Origin: Peromyscus leucopus
Lineage: Eukaryota > Chordata > Mammalia > Rodentia > Cricetidae
Direction of reading: 5' to 3'
DNA length: 64,000 nucleotides
Assembly (NCBI RefSeq): GCF_004664715.2
Contig: NC_051086.1
Span: 70,113,986-70,177,985, forward strand
The position numbers and the translations under genes are program-made. The stretch's first letter is position 1, and every line of letters begins with the position of its first letter. Under the pieces are notes generated by a model. It was not told the DNA's origin and did not search any database. It worked only from the letters and a program-made list of their open reading frames with translations. This document shows, one piece after another, positions 11,342 through 22,755 of the stretch.

Positions 11342-12927
11342 TGCTACGGGCCGCAGAAATATATCATAAGAACTCAGCTGGTTATGGCAAAGTCACTACC
11401 TGGAGGGATCAAGGAATTCCTTCAGAGGAAGCCAAATTCCAAGGAGCTTTTGGTGTTTACTTGGCTTGTTATATATCAGCTGTGTTCTGTTATGAAAGTC
11501 ATGTGTGCCTTCATAGTTTTCCCAATTGACTTTTCCCTAAGAAGGGCTAACAGTGTTAGGACTGATCACTCTCTGGACATACACATTCCAGGTATTTGGA
11601 GAACAGCCTCAGGAAAGGCTTCCTCTGGAATCAGATATCTATCTCCCTTGGCCACTTTCAAGGACTAGCAGTAATAACAGTCCACATGCAAGTCTCCTGA
11701 TTTAAGATAAATTCCACAATGAGACACCACCTAGGTCAGGTGGACGTTAATAGCTTTACACAATTTAGCTTGGACCCTCCTTTCTTACATCCTTAACTAA
11801 CTTTATAGACCTTTAACTTCTTATCTAACCACTTCTAGGAATATTTAGATAACCTTCTGTGCTGACAGCTATGCTCAGCCAGAACCCCAGTTCAAGCCTC
11901 CCTGTAATTATCATCATTGGCAGCATCTGGCCAGGTCCATCCCCAGATGGAGGAGAGTACCTTATCAGAGATACCTCTGTACTCTCTAAGAACAGACTTA
12001 AGCATCCAGGCTACCTGTTTGAGAAGGCCTGGCAGATGTGCCAATTAAGCCTTACTTCCTCCTTTCCCAAACCTTACCTCTAGTTCCAGATCTCCCTTTA
12101 ACTATCCAGAGGCATCTAGCTGTACACAGGTTGCCTAGTGACTGAGCACACTTTCCCCAACCCTGCAGAAAAATGGCAGATAGCTTGGACAGATAGGAGC
12201 CACAAGAAAAAAAGAAGAGTTTTATTTTCTCTCATTGACCTAGCAACTTATAGATTCTTAACATTTTCCACTAATCACATTTAAGACTATAGTTGAGCAC
12301 ATAAGATCCCTCTTCTTAGATATTACCCGAATTTAGCCTTTAGTTAATTTATTTCCCCATTAGTCATTTCCTTTTTGGGTTGCAAATGATAGTTAACGGT
12401 TATTGCCTCTCAGTGTGATTCTTATCACCCCTCCGTTTGACCCTGGAAGCCTGGCTTTATATACCAGGACTTCCAGGGCACAGGATGGAGAAGAGAAAAG
12501 AAAATGGAAGAATTAGACAGGTCAGAACTTAACAGGAACAAACTGAGATGGGGAAGAACTAGATTGAAGGGCTAGAAGAGAGTACTAGAGGAATGAGATG
12601 GAAGATGAGGAAGAGCCAGATGTGGAAGTACTAGCTGGGTAAGAACAGGGTGAAAAGGACCTAGATGAGGCAGAGTTAAGATGAGAGAATTAAGATAGAA
12701 CTTAGAGGGAGCAATAGATAAGTATAGAGAGAAATCAGGCAAGAAAGGAGCTAGGCACGAGAACAGAACTGAAGCTGTGTATAAAGGATGTTATGCCAGA
12801 GGAATTAAAGCAAGTGGACTCGGTGTGCTGAGATTCTATTTCCTGAAAATAGTCCTCGCCATTAGTAGTTCTCTCTCCTGAGCCCCTGGGATGTATAATG
12901 TTAAGGCTAGTCATCTAATATTATACA
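11342..12927 (+). mobile_element. LTR-type element, probable solo LTR inserted in a B1
   Basis: The interval starts TG and ends CA. It is flanked by AGAAAC (11336-11341) and AGAAAA (12928-12933), a 6-bp duplication with one mismatch, and it sits exactly where a B1 is cut in two. Near the 3' end are TATAAA (about 12781) and ATTAAA (about 12803), placed as a U3 promoter and poly(A) signal. A purine-rich imperfect repeat tract lies at about 12480-12770. No retroviral coding sequence is visible. I infer a long solo LTR of an ERV. Family assignment needs a repeat library, and the strand is inferred from the TATA and ATTAAA order. Confidence 0.65.
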
Positions 12928-12962
12928 AGAAAAAACCCTGTCTTGAAGCCCTCACACCCACC
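12928..12962 (+). repeat. B1 SINE, right part
   Basis: AGAAAAAACCCTGTCTTGAA is the B1 3' end that completes the left part at 11221-11341. Confidence 0.85.
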
Positions 12963-12995
12963 CCCCAAAAATTATTTGAGGGTAAAAGCCTAAAA

Positions 12996-13205
12996 TGGGG
13001 GACAGGAGAGATGGCCCAGTAGTTAAGAGCAATGGCTGCTCTTCCAAAGGATTTAGGGTTCAGTTCCCAGCACCTAGACAACAGTTCACAACTGCCTATA
13101 ACTTCAGTTCTAGGGGATCCAATGCCCCGTTCTGGGCTCCACAGACACTAAGCACACACGTTTCACAAACATACATGCAGGCAAACACCCATACAGATAA
13201 AAAAT
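12996..13205 (+). repeat. B2 SINE
   Basis: GGACAGGAGAGATGGCCCAG, the tRNA-derived head with GTTAAGAGCAATGGCTGCTC, then TTCAGTTCCCAGCACCTAGA and a long 3' part ending in an A-rich tail. Confidence 0.92.
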
Positions 13206-13215
13206 CAACAAATAG

Positions 13216-13382
13216 AAGCCAAGCGGTGGGGGCGCACACCTTTAATCCCAGTACTCAGGAGGCAGAGGCAGGCAGATCTCCAAATTTGAGGCCAGCCAGG
13301 TCTACAGAGTGAGTTCTAGGACAATCAGGGCTACACAGAGAAACTTTGTCTTGAAAAACAAAAACAACAAAACAAAAAAATC
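13216..13382 (+). repeat. B1 SINE
   Basis: GCCAAGCGGTGGGGGCGCAC start, complete body, and AAAAACAAAAACAACAAAAC tail. Confidence 0.92.
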
Positions 13383-14105
13383 TAAAAGAAGCCTACTTAG
13401 GTAGCATAAGATGAAATAATAAGTCCCTTTTCACGTTCAATGTAGCAGGATCAATTTTGGCCACGTACCATGAAATACTTACTGTCAAGTTCAAGAACAT
13501 GGTAGTAAATCCAAAATATTCTTGTTCTGTTTAAAAGACTGAAATGTCCTCAAACAAGAATCAAGCATAAATTCTTGACCTTCAGTGGAGTCTACTTTGC
13601 AGTGAGGGTATACAGCATAAGTCAGTTTTGCTCATAAGAGTAGGCTGCTAAGTAAACCTTATATCCCTTACAATAATGCATTGTGGGTTAGGTCAGAAGA
13701 CAGAAGTAGAACGGAAGTATAACCCAGAACACCCAACAACATTTCAGACACGAGAAAGACCTTAGAAGGCCGTGTTTGAACCAAGAGGTTGGTATTAAAA
13801 TATGTGCTGTTTTTGTTTGTGTCTGACAGAAGTGCTTGGAAAGCATTGCTAAGTCAGCTCACAAAGGTTCTTTGTAGGCTGTACGTTCAGTGCTAAGACT
13901 ATAATACTCCATTCACTTTAAACATTAGCCCCATTTAGAATACAAAACAATACAGAACAAAATTATATAGTCCTCCAAGAGGGGTGGGGGAAACCCACCA
14001 AGTTAGTAACAAACCTACAAGCAGTATTCAGATACAGCATGGCCTCAAATAACAGTAAGGAATACGCTGACATGTTGACATGATACTTCTCTTCCCCAAA
14101 ACTAA
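13383..14105. other. VMP1 intron 1, unique sequence
   Basis: About 720 bp without a recognisable repeat or exon on either strand. Confidence 0.5.
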
Positions 14106-14270
14106 AGTAAGATGGCTTCGTGGGTAAAGTCACCTGTCACCAAGACCTGAGTCCAATCCCAGGTCCCACATGTAAAAGGAAAGAACTGACTCTTGCAAGT
14201 TGTTTCCTGACTACCACATGCTTTGACATGCATATACAGACCCACATACAAATGAACAAATAATAATTTT
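14106..14270 (+). repeat. B2/B3-related SINE (diverged)
   Basis: AAGATGGCTTCGTGGGTAAA and ACCTGAGTCCAATCCCAGGT are a decayed tRNA-derived head. The 3' part ends in ACCCACATACAAATGAACAA. Confidence 0.65.
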
Positions 14271-14821
14271 TAAAACAATTGTGTGGTGACACAGTAATAG
14301 AAATTCTCTTGGGTAAAGGTTGCTGGAAAAATTAACAAGAGAAAAAAAGAAAGTAAGAACACTAAACCCACGGATTCTCATTTTCTTGGCAACATTATTC
14401 CACAATGAAATTAACATCCTCCCGAGTCATGTTTCTTAATGAAACATGCAAGCCATACAAAGATGTCAACTTAGGCATTAGCTTTCAGTAACCTTCCTTG
14501 CCTTCAGAAGTATCTACCCTGGTGGAATGCTTAAGCGTATCTAGTTCTAGGCCATGCCACAACAGCTGCAGATTCCCTAAAGCTATAAAGATTAAGGACC
14601 TGAAAAACTGAGTGTTAGAAATTAAATAAACAATCTAAGTGAGTAATGTACCCTGACTCAATGCACACTATCAAAGAGATTATCAGACCACTAGACTGAG
14701 TAGATAACACAAACTGTCAAATGATGACGCCAGTTAAAGAATGTGTTTTCTGAAAATACATGATTTGAAGGGGAATGCATGCAAAATCCCTTGAATGCCT
14801 TTGAACTTAATTTCTTAAGTC

Positions 14822-14935
14822 TTGGGGAACTGGTTACTATGTAGACCAGACTGGCCTCAAACAAGTAACAATCATCCTGCCTCGGCCTCCCTCCTGAGTG
14901 CTGGAGTTCTATGTATGCACGCATTTTGGTATCTG
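14822..14935 (-). repeat. Degenerate B1 fragment
   Basis: ACTATGTAGACCAGACTGGC and CTGCCTCGGCCTCCCTCCTG are diverged reverse B1 landmarks. Confidence 0.55.
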
Positions 14936-15274
14936 AGAGGGGTCCTGAAACCAATCCATATGGATGCAAAGGATGACTGTACCATAAGGTTTAAGAAGAT
15001 CTTAAAAATCTACCAGGTCATGGAACCTTGGATATCCTCTCTCCATCAGTGCCTTTTGTAACTTACACACCTAAATACCTAGAGGTTTCCAAAGAACTTT
15101 GAGTGAAGTAGTTCATGGAATGAAAATGACAAAGCTGACCACTTCTTAAAGACATTCTGAATACATAAACGCTTCCACGTATTAAAAAATCTTGCTCCCA
15201 TCTGTCCCTTACATAACTAGTACTCTCCTTGTAAGACATAACCACTGTATCAGCCCTTTAAAACACTCTATCCT

Positions 15275-15442
15275 TTTCAGACTTATTTTTATGTGAGTGC
15301 TTGCACATATGAAAGGCCAGGTGTCAGATCCTCTGGAGCTGGAGTTACAGACAGGTGTGAGCCCACATGTGGGGTGGGAACCGAACCTGGGTCCTCTGGG
15401 AGCAGCCAGTGCTCTTACCTGCTGAGCCATCTTTCCTGCCCT
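15275..15442 (-). repeat. B2 SINE
   Basis: Reverse B2 with GGAGTTACAGACAGGTGTGA and TGGGTCCTCTGGGAGCAGCC, ending CTTACCTGCTGAGCCATCTT. Confidence 0.88.
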
Positions 15443-15494
15443 ATCACTGTATTAGTTGTGCACAGTGGACCATTCTTTTTCCAAATGCTTTATT

Positions 15495-15496
<2 letters not shown>

Positions 15497-15551
<55 letters not shown>

Positions 15552-15705
15552 TACATATGTGCCACAGTTCACGTGTAGAGATCCCAGGACAATTTGCAGG
15601 AGTCTATTCTCTACTTCCAACATGTGGGTTTTGAGAATCGAACTCCGGTGTCAGTAGGCAACAAAAGCCTTCCTCTGTTGAGCTCTCAATGACTCCCCCA
15701 ACACT
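15497..15705 (-). repeat. (GT)n microsatellite and B3-type SINE
   Basis: GT repeats at about 15499-15549 form the complement of the SINE tail. The body CAGGACAATTTGCAGGAGTC and AACATGTGGGTTTTGAGAAT follows, ending near TCTGTTGAGCTCTCAATGAC. Confidence 0.82.
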
Positions 15706-15721
15706 CTTTTCTCTCTCTTAA

Positions 15722-15872
15722 CAACAGTGTGCTGGGGGGAGGGGTGTTGTCACAGTGTGTAGGGGAGTCAGAGGACAACCTGCAGGAGTTACTTCTCCCC
15801 CTGCCTAATGTGGGTTCTGGTTGCCAGGCTTGCCAGCAAATGCCTTCACCTGCTGAGCCATCTTGCTGGCCC
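15722..15872 (-). repeat. B3-type SINE
   Basis: Reverse copy with GAGTCAGAGGACAACCTGCA, AATGTGGGTTCTGGTTGCCA and the tRNA-like end CACCTGCTGAGCCATCTTGC. Confidence 0.85.
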
Positions 15873-16094
15873 TCAAACACTCTATCTCTTTGTCATAGCT
15901 TTTTCTTTATTTGACGTTGGGCCTCTCCATTCCCTCTGTCCCCAAGTAAGTCATCTATCTGGTCTTGTGATTTAAAATATTGTCCTGAATTTGTACTTTT
16001 GGTTCTGACCTCCAGATTTATGTAATAGGACTACTAGGATGTTTCTTCATCTCAAACTTAACACCCTTTCCTACCTGTACTTAGCTACCTTGTT

Positions 16095-16304
16095 TTAAAA
16101 TTTTACTATATTTATTTACTTGTGAGGGAGAGGAGGCTGCTACACAGGCCACAGTGGGCACATGGAAGTCAGGAAGACTTGGCAGGAGTTGACGCTCTCC
16201 ATCCACCATGTGGGTCCCGGGGTCAAACTGAGATCGTTATGCATGGCAGCAGGTACCTTTACCCACCAAGCTCGCTCTCTCTCTCTCTGTCTCTCTCTCT
16301 CTCT
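16095..16304 (-). repeat. B3-type SINE with (TC)n tract
   Basis: Reverse SINE body (GGCAGGAGTTGACGCTCTCC, CCATGTGGGTCCCGGGGTCA). Its tRNA-like end is replaced by a TC microsatellite at about 16272-16304. Confidence 0.75.
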
Positions 16305-16307
16305 TCT

Positions 16308-16462
16308 TGTAGATGTAACCAATCGTCTTATTAAATAAGAAACACAGAGCCAATGTAAAGATAAAAGCCCAAGCAAGAGGTCAGAGCTAAGAGCCTTACC
16401 CTTCCTGCTTCAGTGATCCTCTTCAGCCAAGAGAGGGAGCTCTCTCTCTTGCTCCTATCTAC
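16308..16462 (-). mobile_element. ERV LTR fragment (same family as 34664-35076)
   Basis: TGTAGATGTAACCAATCGTC and AACACAGAGCCAATGTAAAG match the complement of an LTR 3' (R-U5) end. A closely related copy starts at 34664. This one is cut off after about 155 bp. Confidence 0.75.
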
Positions 16463-16469
16463 ACTTTTT

Positions 16470-16668
16470 TTTTTAAAAGCAATTTATTTATTTTATATAC
16501 ATAGATGTTTTGCCAGCAAGTATACCTGTATGAGGGACTTGGATTGGATCCTCTGGAAGAAGAGTTACAGACAGCTGTGAGCTGCCATGTGGGTGCTGGG
16601 AATTGAACCTGAGTCCTCTGGTAGAGCAGCCAGGGTTCTTAACTGCTGAGCCACCTCTCCAGCCCCCC
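16470..16668 (-). repeat. B2 SINE
   Basis: Reverse B2: GTTTTGCCAGCAAGTATACC, GAGTTACAGACAGCTGTGAG, CTTAACTGCTGAGCCACCTC, with T-rich and ATTTATTT left flank. Confidence 0.92.
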
Positions 16669-16675
16669 ATCTACA

Positions 16676-16803
16676 TTATTATTATTACTATTATTTATTT
16701 TTGGAGGCAGGGTTTCTCTGCATAGCCCTGGCTGTCCTGGAACTCTCAGAGATCCGCCTTCCTCTGCCTTTGGGATTAAAACCATACATCAATACACCCC
16801 GCT
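16676..16803 (-). repeat. B1 SINE (short)
   Basis: GGAGGCAGGGTTTCTCTGCA to TTTGGGATTAAAACCATACA. The central block is shortened. Confidence 0.85.
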
Positions 16804-16994
16804 TCTACCTAGTCTTATAAAAAACAGTCTCACCCAAATCTTCCTTCTCCTATTACCTGGAACAACCACCCACCCAGTTACTAAACTCAGATGCTAGTCA
16901 TTCTTGACATTTGTTGTTGCTGTTAAATCACTCATCTTATCTAAGATCAAGTCCTATTTCGATGTATCTACAAACTGCTCTAGATTTTTTCTAA

Positions 16995-17182
16995 ACATTT
17001 ATTTCTGGTTGGTGGGGTGGGGTTGGTGGGCTGTTCCTCTCATAGAGTACATGTGAGGGTTGGAGGACCAACTACCAGAGTCAGCTCTTTCCTTCTACCA
17101 TGTGGGCTCTAGGGATTGAGCTCAGGCCGTCAGGTATGGCCACAAGCACCTTTACATGCCGAGCCATCTTCTCTCCATCTTG
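16995..17182 (-). repeat. B3-type SINE (diverged)
   Basis: CTACCATGTGGGCTCTAGGG, GAGCTCAGGCCGTCAGGTAT and CATGCCGAGCCATCTTCTCT are reverse B3-type landmarks. Confidence 0.75.
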
Positions 17183-17559
17183 GTCACCCTTCTTGTTTTG
17201 GCCATCTTCATCTCTATACTTGCAGTGACCTGTACTATACTGCAGTGGACTCTTAATTTCTCTCTTCATTAATTTTTTTCTCCCAAACTGAGGTTTCTGT
17301 TTTGCTCATTCTGCTCTTACACTCCAGAGTTCAGGAGGTTCTCTGCCCTTAGCTTCCAGAGGGGAAGAACCATAGCTGTGCACCACTATGCTGGGCTTTT
17401 AAGACTTCCAAGTCCATCTGTGCTCCAGTCCTAAACAAACATAGATGGGCATTGCTAGCTCTTTCTCAGACTCTTGTTTCATGATACTTTAAATTCCCTA
17501 CTGTTTTCCCCAGAACCTGGTATAAGACCTAAGAAAGAAGATATCTGTCCGCTGTGGAG

Positions 17560-17880
17560 GTCTGAATGAGAATGGCCCTTATAGATACTTATTTGAATAC
17601 TTGATCCCCAGTTGGTAGAACTGTTTGGAAAGGATTAGGTGTCTCACTGAGGGTGGGGTTTAAGGTTTCAAAAACCCAGTTAGCCCCCATCTCTGCCTTA
17701 TGCTTGAGGATAAAAACATAAGCTTTCAGCTGGAATTACAATGACAGTACATGCCTGCCTGCTTGCCGCCATGCTCTGTGCCATGACAGTTTGTATTCAT
17801 CCTGAGCCGTAAGCACCAGTGAACCTTGCCTTGGTCACAGCGTCTTATGACAGCAATAAAATAGTAACTAAGACATTTAT
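17560..17880 (+). repeat. Unclassified interspersed repeat
   Basis: A block I recognise as a dispersed rodent repeat from landmarks such as GAATACTTGATCCCCAGTTG, AACTGTTTGGAAAGGATTAG and CAGCAATAAAATAGTAACTA. I cannot assign the family without a library. Confidence 0.5.
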
Positions 17881-17969
17881 CAACTGGATCAATGAACAAA
17901 TAGATAAGGCAACTAATCTCACTGAAAATGATCTTTCCATGCAAAGAAAATGATAGAAAAGATTGTTAA

Positions 17970-18146
17970 ATGAGCCGGGCAGTGGTGGCGCACGCCTTTA
18001 ATCCCAGCCCTCAGGAGGCAGAGCCAGGCAGATCTCTGTGAGTTCAAGGTCAGCCTGGGCTACCAAGTGAGTCCCAGGAAAGGCAAAAGCTACACAGAGA
18101 AACCCTGTCTAGAAAAACCAAAAAAAAAAAAAAAAAAAAAAAAATT
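17970..18146 (+). repeat. B1 SINE
   Basis: GCCGGGCAGTGGTGGCGCAC, near-consensus, with an A-tail of more than 20 bases at about 18119-18144. A young copy. Confidence 0.95.
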
Positions 18147-18215
18147 GTTAAATGTCAAGATAGTTGGCTTTAGTTTCTAAATTCTGTATTATGACTTACA
18201 AATATAAACTTTTAG

Positions 18216-18408
18216 TAGGAATTGGGGGTATAGCTAAGTGGTACACCACTTGCCTAAAATGTATGAGTGGGTAAGTGTGTTAAACTCAATCCTGAGTTCA
18301 ATTCCCAGAACCCATGTGGGGAGAGGACCAACCCCCTCAAGTTGTCCTCTGACTTCTGCAGACACAAATATAAAATTACTAACTACATAAATAAATGTTA
18401 AAAAGTAA
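18216..18408 (+). repeat. tRNA-derived SINE (ID/B2-related, diverged)
   Basis: GGGGTATAGCTAAGTGGTAC gives A-box similarity. TTCAATTCCCAGAACCCATG, GTTGTCCTCTGACTTCTGCA and an A/T-rich tail follow. Confidence 0.7.
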
Positions 18409-18436
18409 ATTTTTAAAAAAGGAAAAAAAAAAATAG

Positions 18437-18600
18437 TTGAGCCTAGCGGCACATGCCTTTAACCCCAGCACTCAGGAGACAGATGCAGTGGAATCTCTGA
18501 GGCCAGCCTGGTCTACAGAGCGAGTTCCAGGACAGCCAGAGAAAACCTGTCTCAAAAAACAAAACAAAACAAAATCAACCAACCAAAACAAAATAAAACC
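18437..18600 (+). repeat. B1 SINE
   Basis: GAGCCTAGCGGCACATGCCT through AACCTGTCTCAAAAAACAAA. The body has a short internal deletion. Confidence 0.9.
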
Positions 18601-18619
18601 ACTACAAAAAAACCAAACA

Positions 18620-18790
18620 AGGGGCTGGAGAGATGGCTCAGTGGTTAAGAGCACCAACTGCTCTTCCAGAGGTCCTGAGTTCAATTCCCAGCATCCACAT
18701 AGTGGCTCACAACCATCTGTAATGAGATCTGGTGCCCTCTTCTGTATACATAATAAATAAATCTTGAAAAAATCTGACTTAATTTAAAAA
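18620..18790 (+). repeat. B2 SINE (young)
   Basis: GGGGCTGGAGAGATGGCTCA and GTTAAGAGCACCAACTGCTC are near-consensus. It ends with CTTCTGTATACATAATAAAT. The 3' part is shortened. Confidence 0.95.
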
Positions 18791-19209
18791 ACAAACAAAC
18801 AAACAAAAACCTGTCAACAATACAAAAAGGACAAAAGAACGGCTACAAAAATGGTCCTTTCATTAAGAATCATATATGTGTTGTAAAATATTCACACAAA
18901 AAAGAACAAGGTATTTACTTATTGAAACTGCATTAGTAATGATTAAATACCAAGTAAGCACTAACATGATGATACGCTTTCCAAAGAGGGCTGGGAAAGG
19001 GTTCTCAGCAAGAGCTCAGTGTGCCACCAGATGATGGCAACAGTATGCTGGGCACTGTCTGATGCTTTCATTGAATCTATTCATTGACCCTTAACAGAAA
19101 GGGCACTGACTTCACAGCCTATGAGGAAACTAAGACAACAAGAGGCTAAGTAACCAGCTCAGGCGTCAGGGAATAGAGCTGGAATTTGAACCAAGGCTTC
19201 AAATCCCAG

Positions 19210-19335
19210 GCCTGTGTGGAGCCCTGACCGTCCAGAAACTCACTCTGCAGACCAGGCTGGCCTTGAACTCAAAAGATCCACCCATGTCTGCCTCCCAAGG
19301 GTGGGATTAAAGGTGGGCACACCATGCTCAGTCAG
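19210..19335 (-). repeat. B1 SINE fragment
   Basis: CAGACCAGGCTGGCCTTGAA and TGGGATTAAAGGTGGGCACA, in reverse orientation and truncated. Confidence 0.8.
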
Positions 19336-19582
19336 CTCCCGGTCTTTACACTATTGGTGTGGTCCTTCCAGTTACACCAGCAAGACTGCAGCAACACTGA
19401 AAGACCCACAATCTACACAACAGTCAAGGGACATTAACAACTCCAGTAAGTATAGGTAGATAAACTGGAATAAAAGCACTCAAGGGATTGTCATTGCTTA
19501 ATTTAAATATGCCTAAACTGCAAATGTCACCTTTTAGATGGCACAGAAAAGTATCTCCTGTTCAAATATTCAAGGTGCATAT

Positions 19583-19775
19583 TTTTTTAATGATTTGTTT
19601 TTATTTTATGAACACTGGTGTTTTGCCTGCATGTATGTCTGGGTAAGTGTGTTGGATCCCTTGGTACTGGAGTCACAGACAGTTGTGAGCTGCCATGTGA
19701 ATTCTGGGAATTGAACTCGGGTCCTCTGGAAGAACAGCCAGTGCTCTCAACTGCAGAGCCATTACTACAGTCCTT
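19583..19775 (-). repeat. B2 SINE
   Basis: Reverse B2: GTTTTGCCTGCATGTATGTC, GGAGTCACAGACAGTTGTGA, AATTGAACTCGGGTCCTCTG, CAACTGCAGAGCCATTACTA. Confidence 0.92.
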
Positions 19776-19904
19776 CAAGAAGCATACTTTAATATGAGCT
19801 TCATGTAAGGTTTTATATATTACATAAGTCCAGTTAAGCAAATTCTATCCGAAGTTACCCTCCTAAACAAAACTGAGTTTCTAGAGACAACACACTCTTT
19901 AAAA

Positions 19905-20075
19905 ATTTATCCTAGCAGGGAGTGGTAATGCACACCTTTCACCTCAGCACTCTAGAAGCAGGCAGATCTCTGTAAGTTCAGGCCAGACTGGTCTATATAA
20001 TGAGTTCCAGGCCAGCTAGGAGAGAGCTGTCTATAAAACAACAACAAAAACAAACAACCAAAAAAACCTTCACAC
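19905..20075 (+). repeat. B1 SINE (diverged)
   Basis: AGCAGGGAGTGGTAATGCAC start and a tail rich in AACAACAACAAAAACAAACA. Confidence 0.85.
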
Positions 20076-20089
20076 AAAAAATGTACTCT

Positions 20090-20165
20090 AGTTGTTGGGG
20101 TTTAGCCAGCAGCTGAGCCCATGCTAGTAGGCAGAAGGCTCTGGGCTCAATCCTAGCAGCCCCCC
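20090..20165 (+). repeat. ID-like SINE fragment
   Basis: GTTGGGGTTTAGCCAGCAGC resembles the ID A-box region, and GCTCTGGGCTCAATCCTAGC the B-box region. Decayed. Confidence 0.5.
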
Positions 20166-21712
20166 TCCCCACCCCCACGAAGTTTACTCTGAACAAATAC
20201 TTGCACATCTTTGTGAAAGCAGATTATCAACAATCAGAATCACAGTTATGATTGTCTTAGTGCATCTGGTTCCCCAGGTTTGCTAATCTAGAGTTCATTT
20301 CCAAATGCAAAGGAGATTCATGAAGCTGCACTACCACGGCTGCCTTCCCCAGCAGGAGAAACTAAATGCGCCTCTGGAGTCGGTGGAAGCAAAGGTTCAA
20401 ACAAAACATTTATTCTTCTACAATGGCTGTTTACCTCGAAGGACAGTTAGAGAAATGACCTTGTAGATCAGAATTAAGAAAACAGAGTATCAGTATTATG
20501 GCAGCTCAGAAAGTTCTTTATATTAGGAGGAAAGAAAAGAAACAGCTTTCCCCTGTGCATTGGCAACATCAGTAAGAGTCATGTTACAGGGATCCTGTCA
20601 TTTCGACTTAAATGATGACATTTCACAAAACCTGATACAACTGATTGTGAACTGAGAATATTCTAGAAAATATAGGTAATTTTCTTTCCTTAATACATCC
20701 TACTGAACAATTTTTAAGAATTTCATCTGTGACAGAGTCTTACTATATAGTCCATCCCAGACTGGCTTTGAACTCAATACCCTTCCACCTCAGTATCCCA
20801 AGCATTGTGGTCAAGGAGTCCCCTCCCAGGCTTTCCCTGAGACTCACTGAGCAGTTTGTTTCCCTACAATTTGCAAGATTAAGGAAGCAAAAGCAGGAAG
20901 GGTATCACAGACATACAACACAAGTGCCTCTTCCACACATAAGAAAACAGTGTGATGCAAACCAGGCTATTAACAAAGCTCACCAGAATGCCTGAGGACA
21001 ACTTGGGAAGAGGAAAGAACACTTTGGATCTCAAGTCTAGTTCAGGCACTGGCATTACCTACTTTGAAGTCCCCGGGCCAGCCAATCACTGATTGTTTCG
21101 AGGCCCCAATTTTCCCCTCTATTAAATGAGAAGGCACCAACTATGCATTTAAAGAGTTAACTACAATTCTAAATGTTGGTTTCAGTAAATAATAAGGATT
21201 CTTACTTAATGTAAGCAAAGGTAGGCCACTTCTAATGATTAGTCAAATACACACCAAAAACTTCAGTGCTTTCTGTACTTGGAAATTCTCAGCTGACAAT
21301 ACTTGATGGCTGAGAGGGATCAGAATTAAACTCTCAAATGCAAAGCTAGTCACTTACTTATTAACTAAGGTGACTAATTGGCTACCTTCAAAAATAGGGC
21401 AAAGATCATCATCATAAATATGGGTAATAAATAAGACATGATGTAAATGGTTAAATTTTGAAATACTTCAAAGTAACATTATTCTAAACTTATGTATTCC
21501 TAGTTTTCTGAATAAAAACACCATATTTGCACTTACACAGTGATTATCACATATACCATCTCACCAAACACTAGGACAGTCATGAAATGGAGGGAGTCCT
21601 TTTATCAACACAACCAAGAGTAGCTCTGAATGCTGGGTAATTTGCCAATCATTGCTTAGTAAGTGTTGGAACCCAGACTTTCAATTCAGGTCATCTGATT
21701 TCAAATTTAATG
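20166..21712. other. VMP1 intron 1, mostly unique sequence
   Basis: About 1.5 kb with only a degenerate B1 fragment at about 20728-20812 (reverse). No exon or RNA gene was seen. This is the longest low-repeat part of the intron near the promoter. Confidence 0.5.
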
Positions 21713-21832
21713 ATCTTTCTGGGTGCAATGGCCTTTAACCCCATGAGGCAGAGGCAGAGGCAGGTGAATCTCTGTGAATCTGAGGCTGTCCAGGGCTATA
21801 GAGTAAGACCTTGTCTCAAAATCCTAAAAAAG
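21713..21832 (+). repeat. B1 SINE (diverged, shortened)
   Basis: TCTGGGTGCAATGGCCTTTA through AGACCTTGTCTCAAAATCCT. Confidence 0.8.
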
Positions 21833-21904
21833 TGGTGACTTGAGCCAAAGTCAGCAAGACAAAAACAAAGGATAATACAACAAACAAAATGTAAGAAAGG
21901 ATTT

Positions 21905-22090
21905 GGGCTGAGTGTGGTGGAGAATGCTTTTAATCCCAGCACTCAGGAGGCAGAGACAGGACCAGGATGTTCTTTGTGAGTTCCAGGCCAGTCTGCTCTA
22001 CTATGGAGTTGTGAATTCCAGGACAACCAGAGCTACATATTAAGACTTTGTCTCAAAAAACAACAAGAAATAAAAAGCAAGAGAAATAAA
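21905..22090 (+). repeat. B1 SINE (diverged)
   Basis: GGCTGAGTGTGGTGGAGAAT and TTTAATCCCAGCACTCAGGA, ending ACTTTGTCTCAAAAAACAAC. Confidence 0.85.
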
Positions 22091-22644
22091 AGAAAAAAAT
22101 AATCTGGCAGTTGTGTAATCAATAAGAAAATTAACTAGATTTTAAAATTAATGATATATCAAACTTACAATTCCACTTGTCAAAAAGTAGAAGACACAGC
22201 TTTGTCACCTCATTTCAAAGACAAGTGTAAAACAGTTTGTTAACTCAAAAAATAAGGACAATATGATAACAAACATTAAACTAGCTGTAGTTAAATTGGT
22301 AAACAGCATCAAACCATTTGCTAGAGTAGTTCAGATATGTGTTTATATGCATATTTTCTTCTGGAATGTGTACCTCAGGGATTTAACTGTACTATTAAAT
22401 GTATCTAAGAAATATAGCCCTAAAATGTATCTGTTTTAAAATAATGTAGGCAAATAAGCTAAACAGGAGAAATTACCTCTTTAGAATCATTTTGCACCCA
22501 TACAAACTTGGTCATATTTTTTCTGGGGTACCAAAGGTCAATAAAAACATAACTTTCCACATACAAACTACTGCCTAGTAAGTTTCTTCCCTAAAATCAG
22601 ATCCAATGGTAACACAATTCATAGATAATAACAGTTGGAATATA

Positions 22645-22755
22645 GCCGGGCCCAGAACTTGGGAGGCAGAGGCAGGAGGATCTCTGAGTTAAAAGCAGGC
22701 TGGTCTACACCAAGAAATCCTGTCTTGAAAAAATAAAATAAAACAAAACAGTTGG
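22645..22755 (+). repeat. B1 SINE, internally deleted
   Basis: TAGCCGGGCCCAGAACTTGG goes straight to GGAGGCAGAGGCAGGAGGAT, so the A-box block is missing. It ends AATCCTGTCTTGAAAAAATA. Confidence 0.82.

Noticed and set aside
15293..15657. Two long open frames of about 100 residues through a (GT)n tract
   Set aside because: Products are low-complexity Cys-Val repeats with SINE-derived ends.
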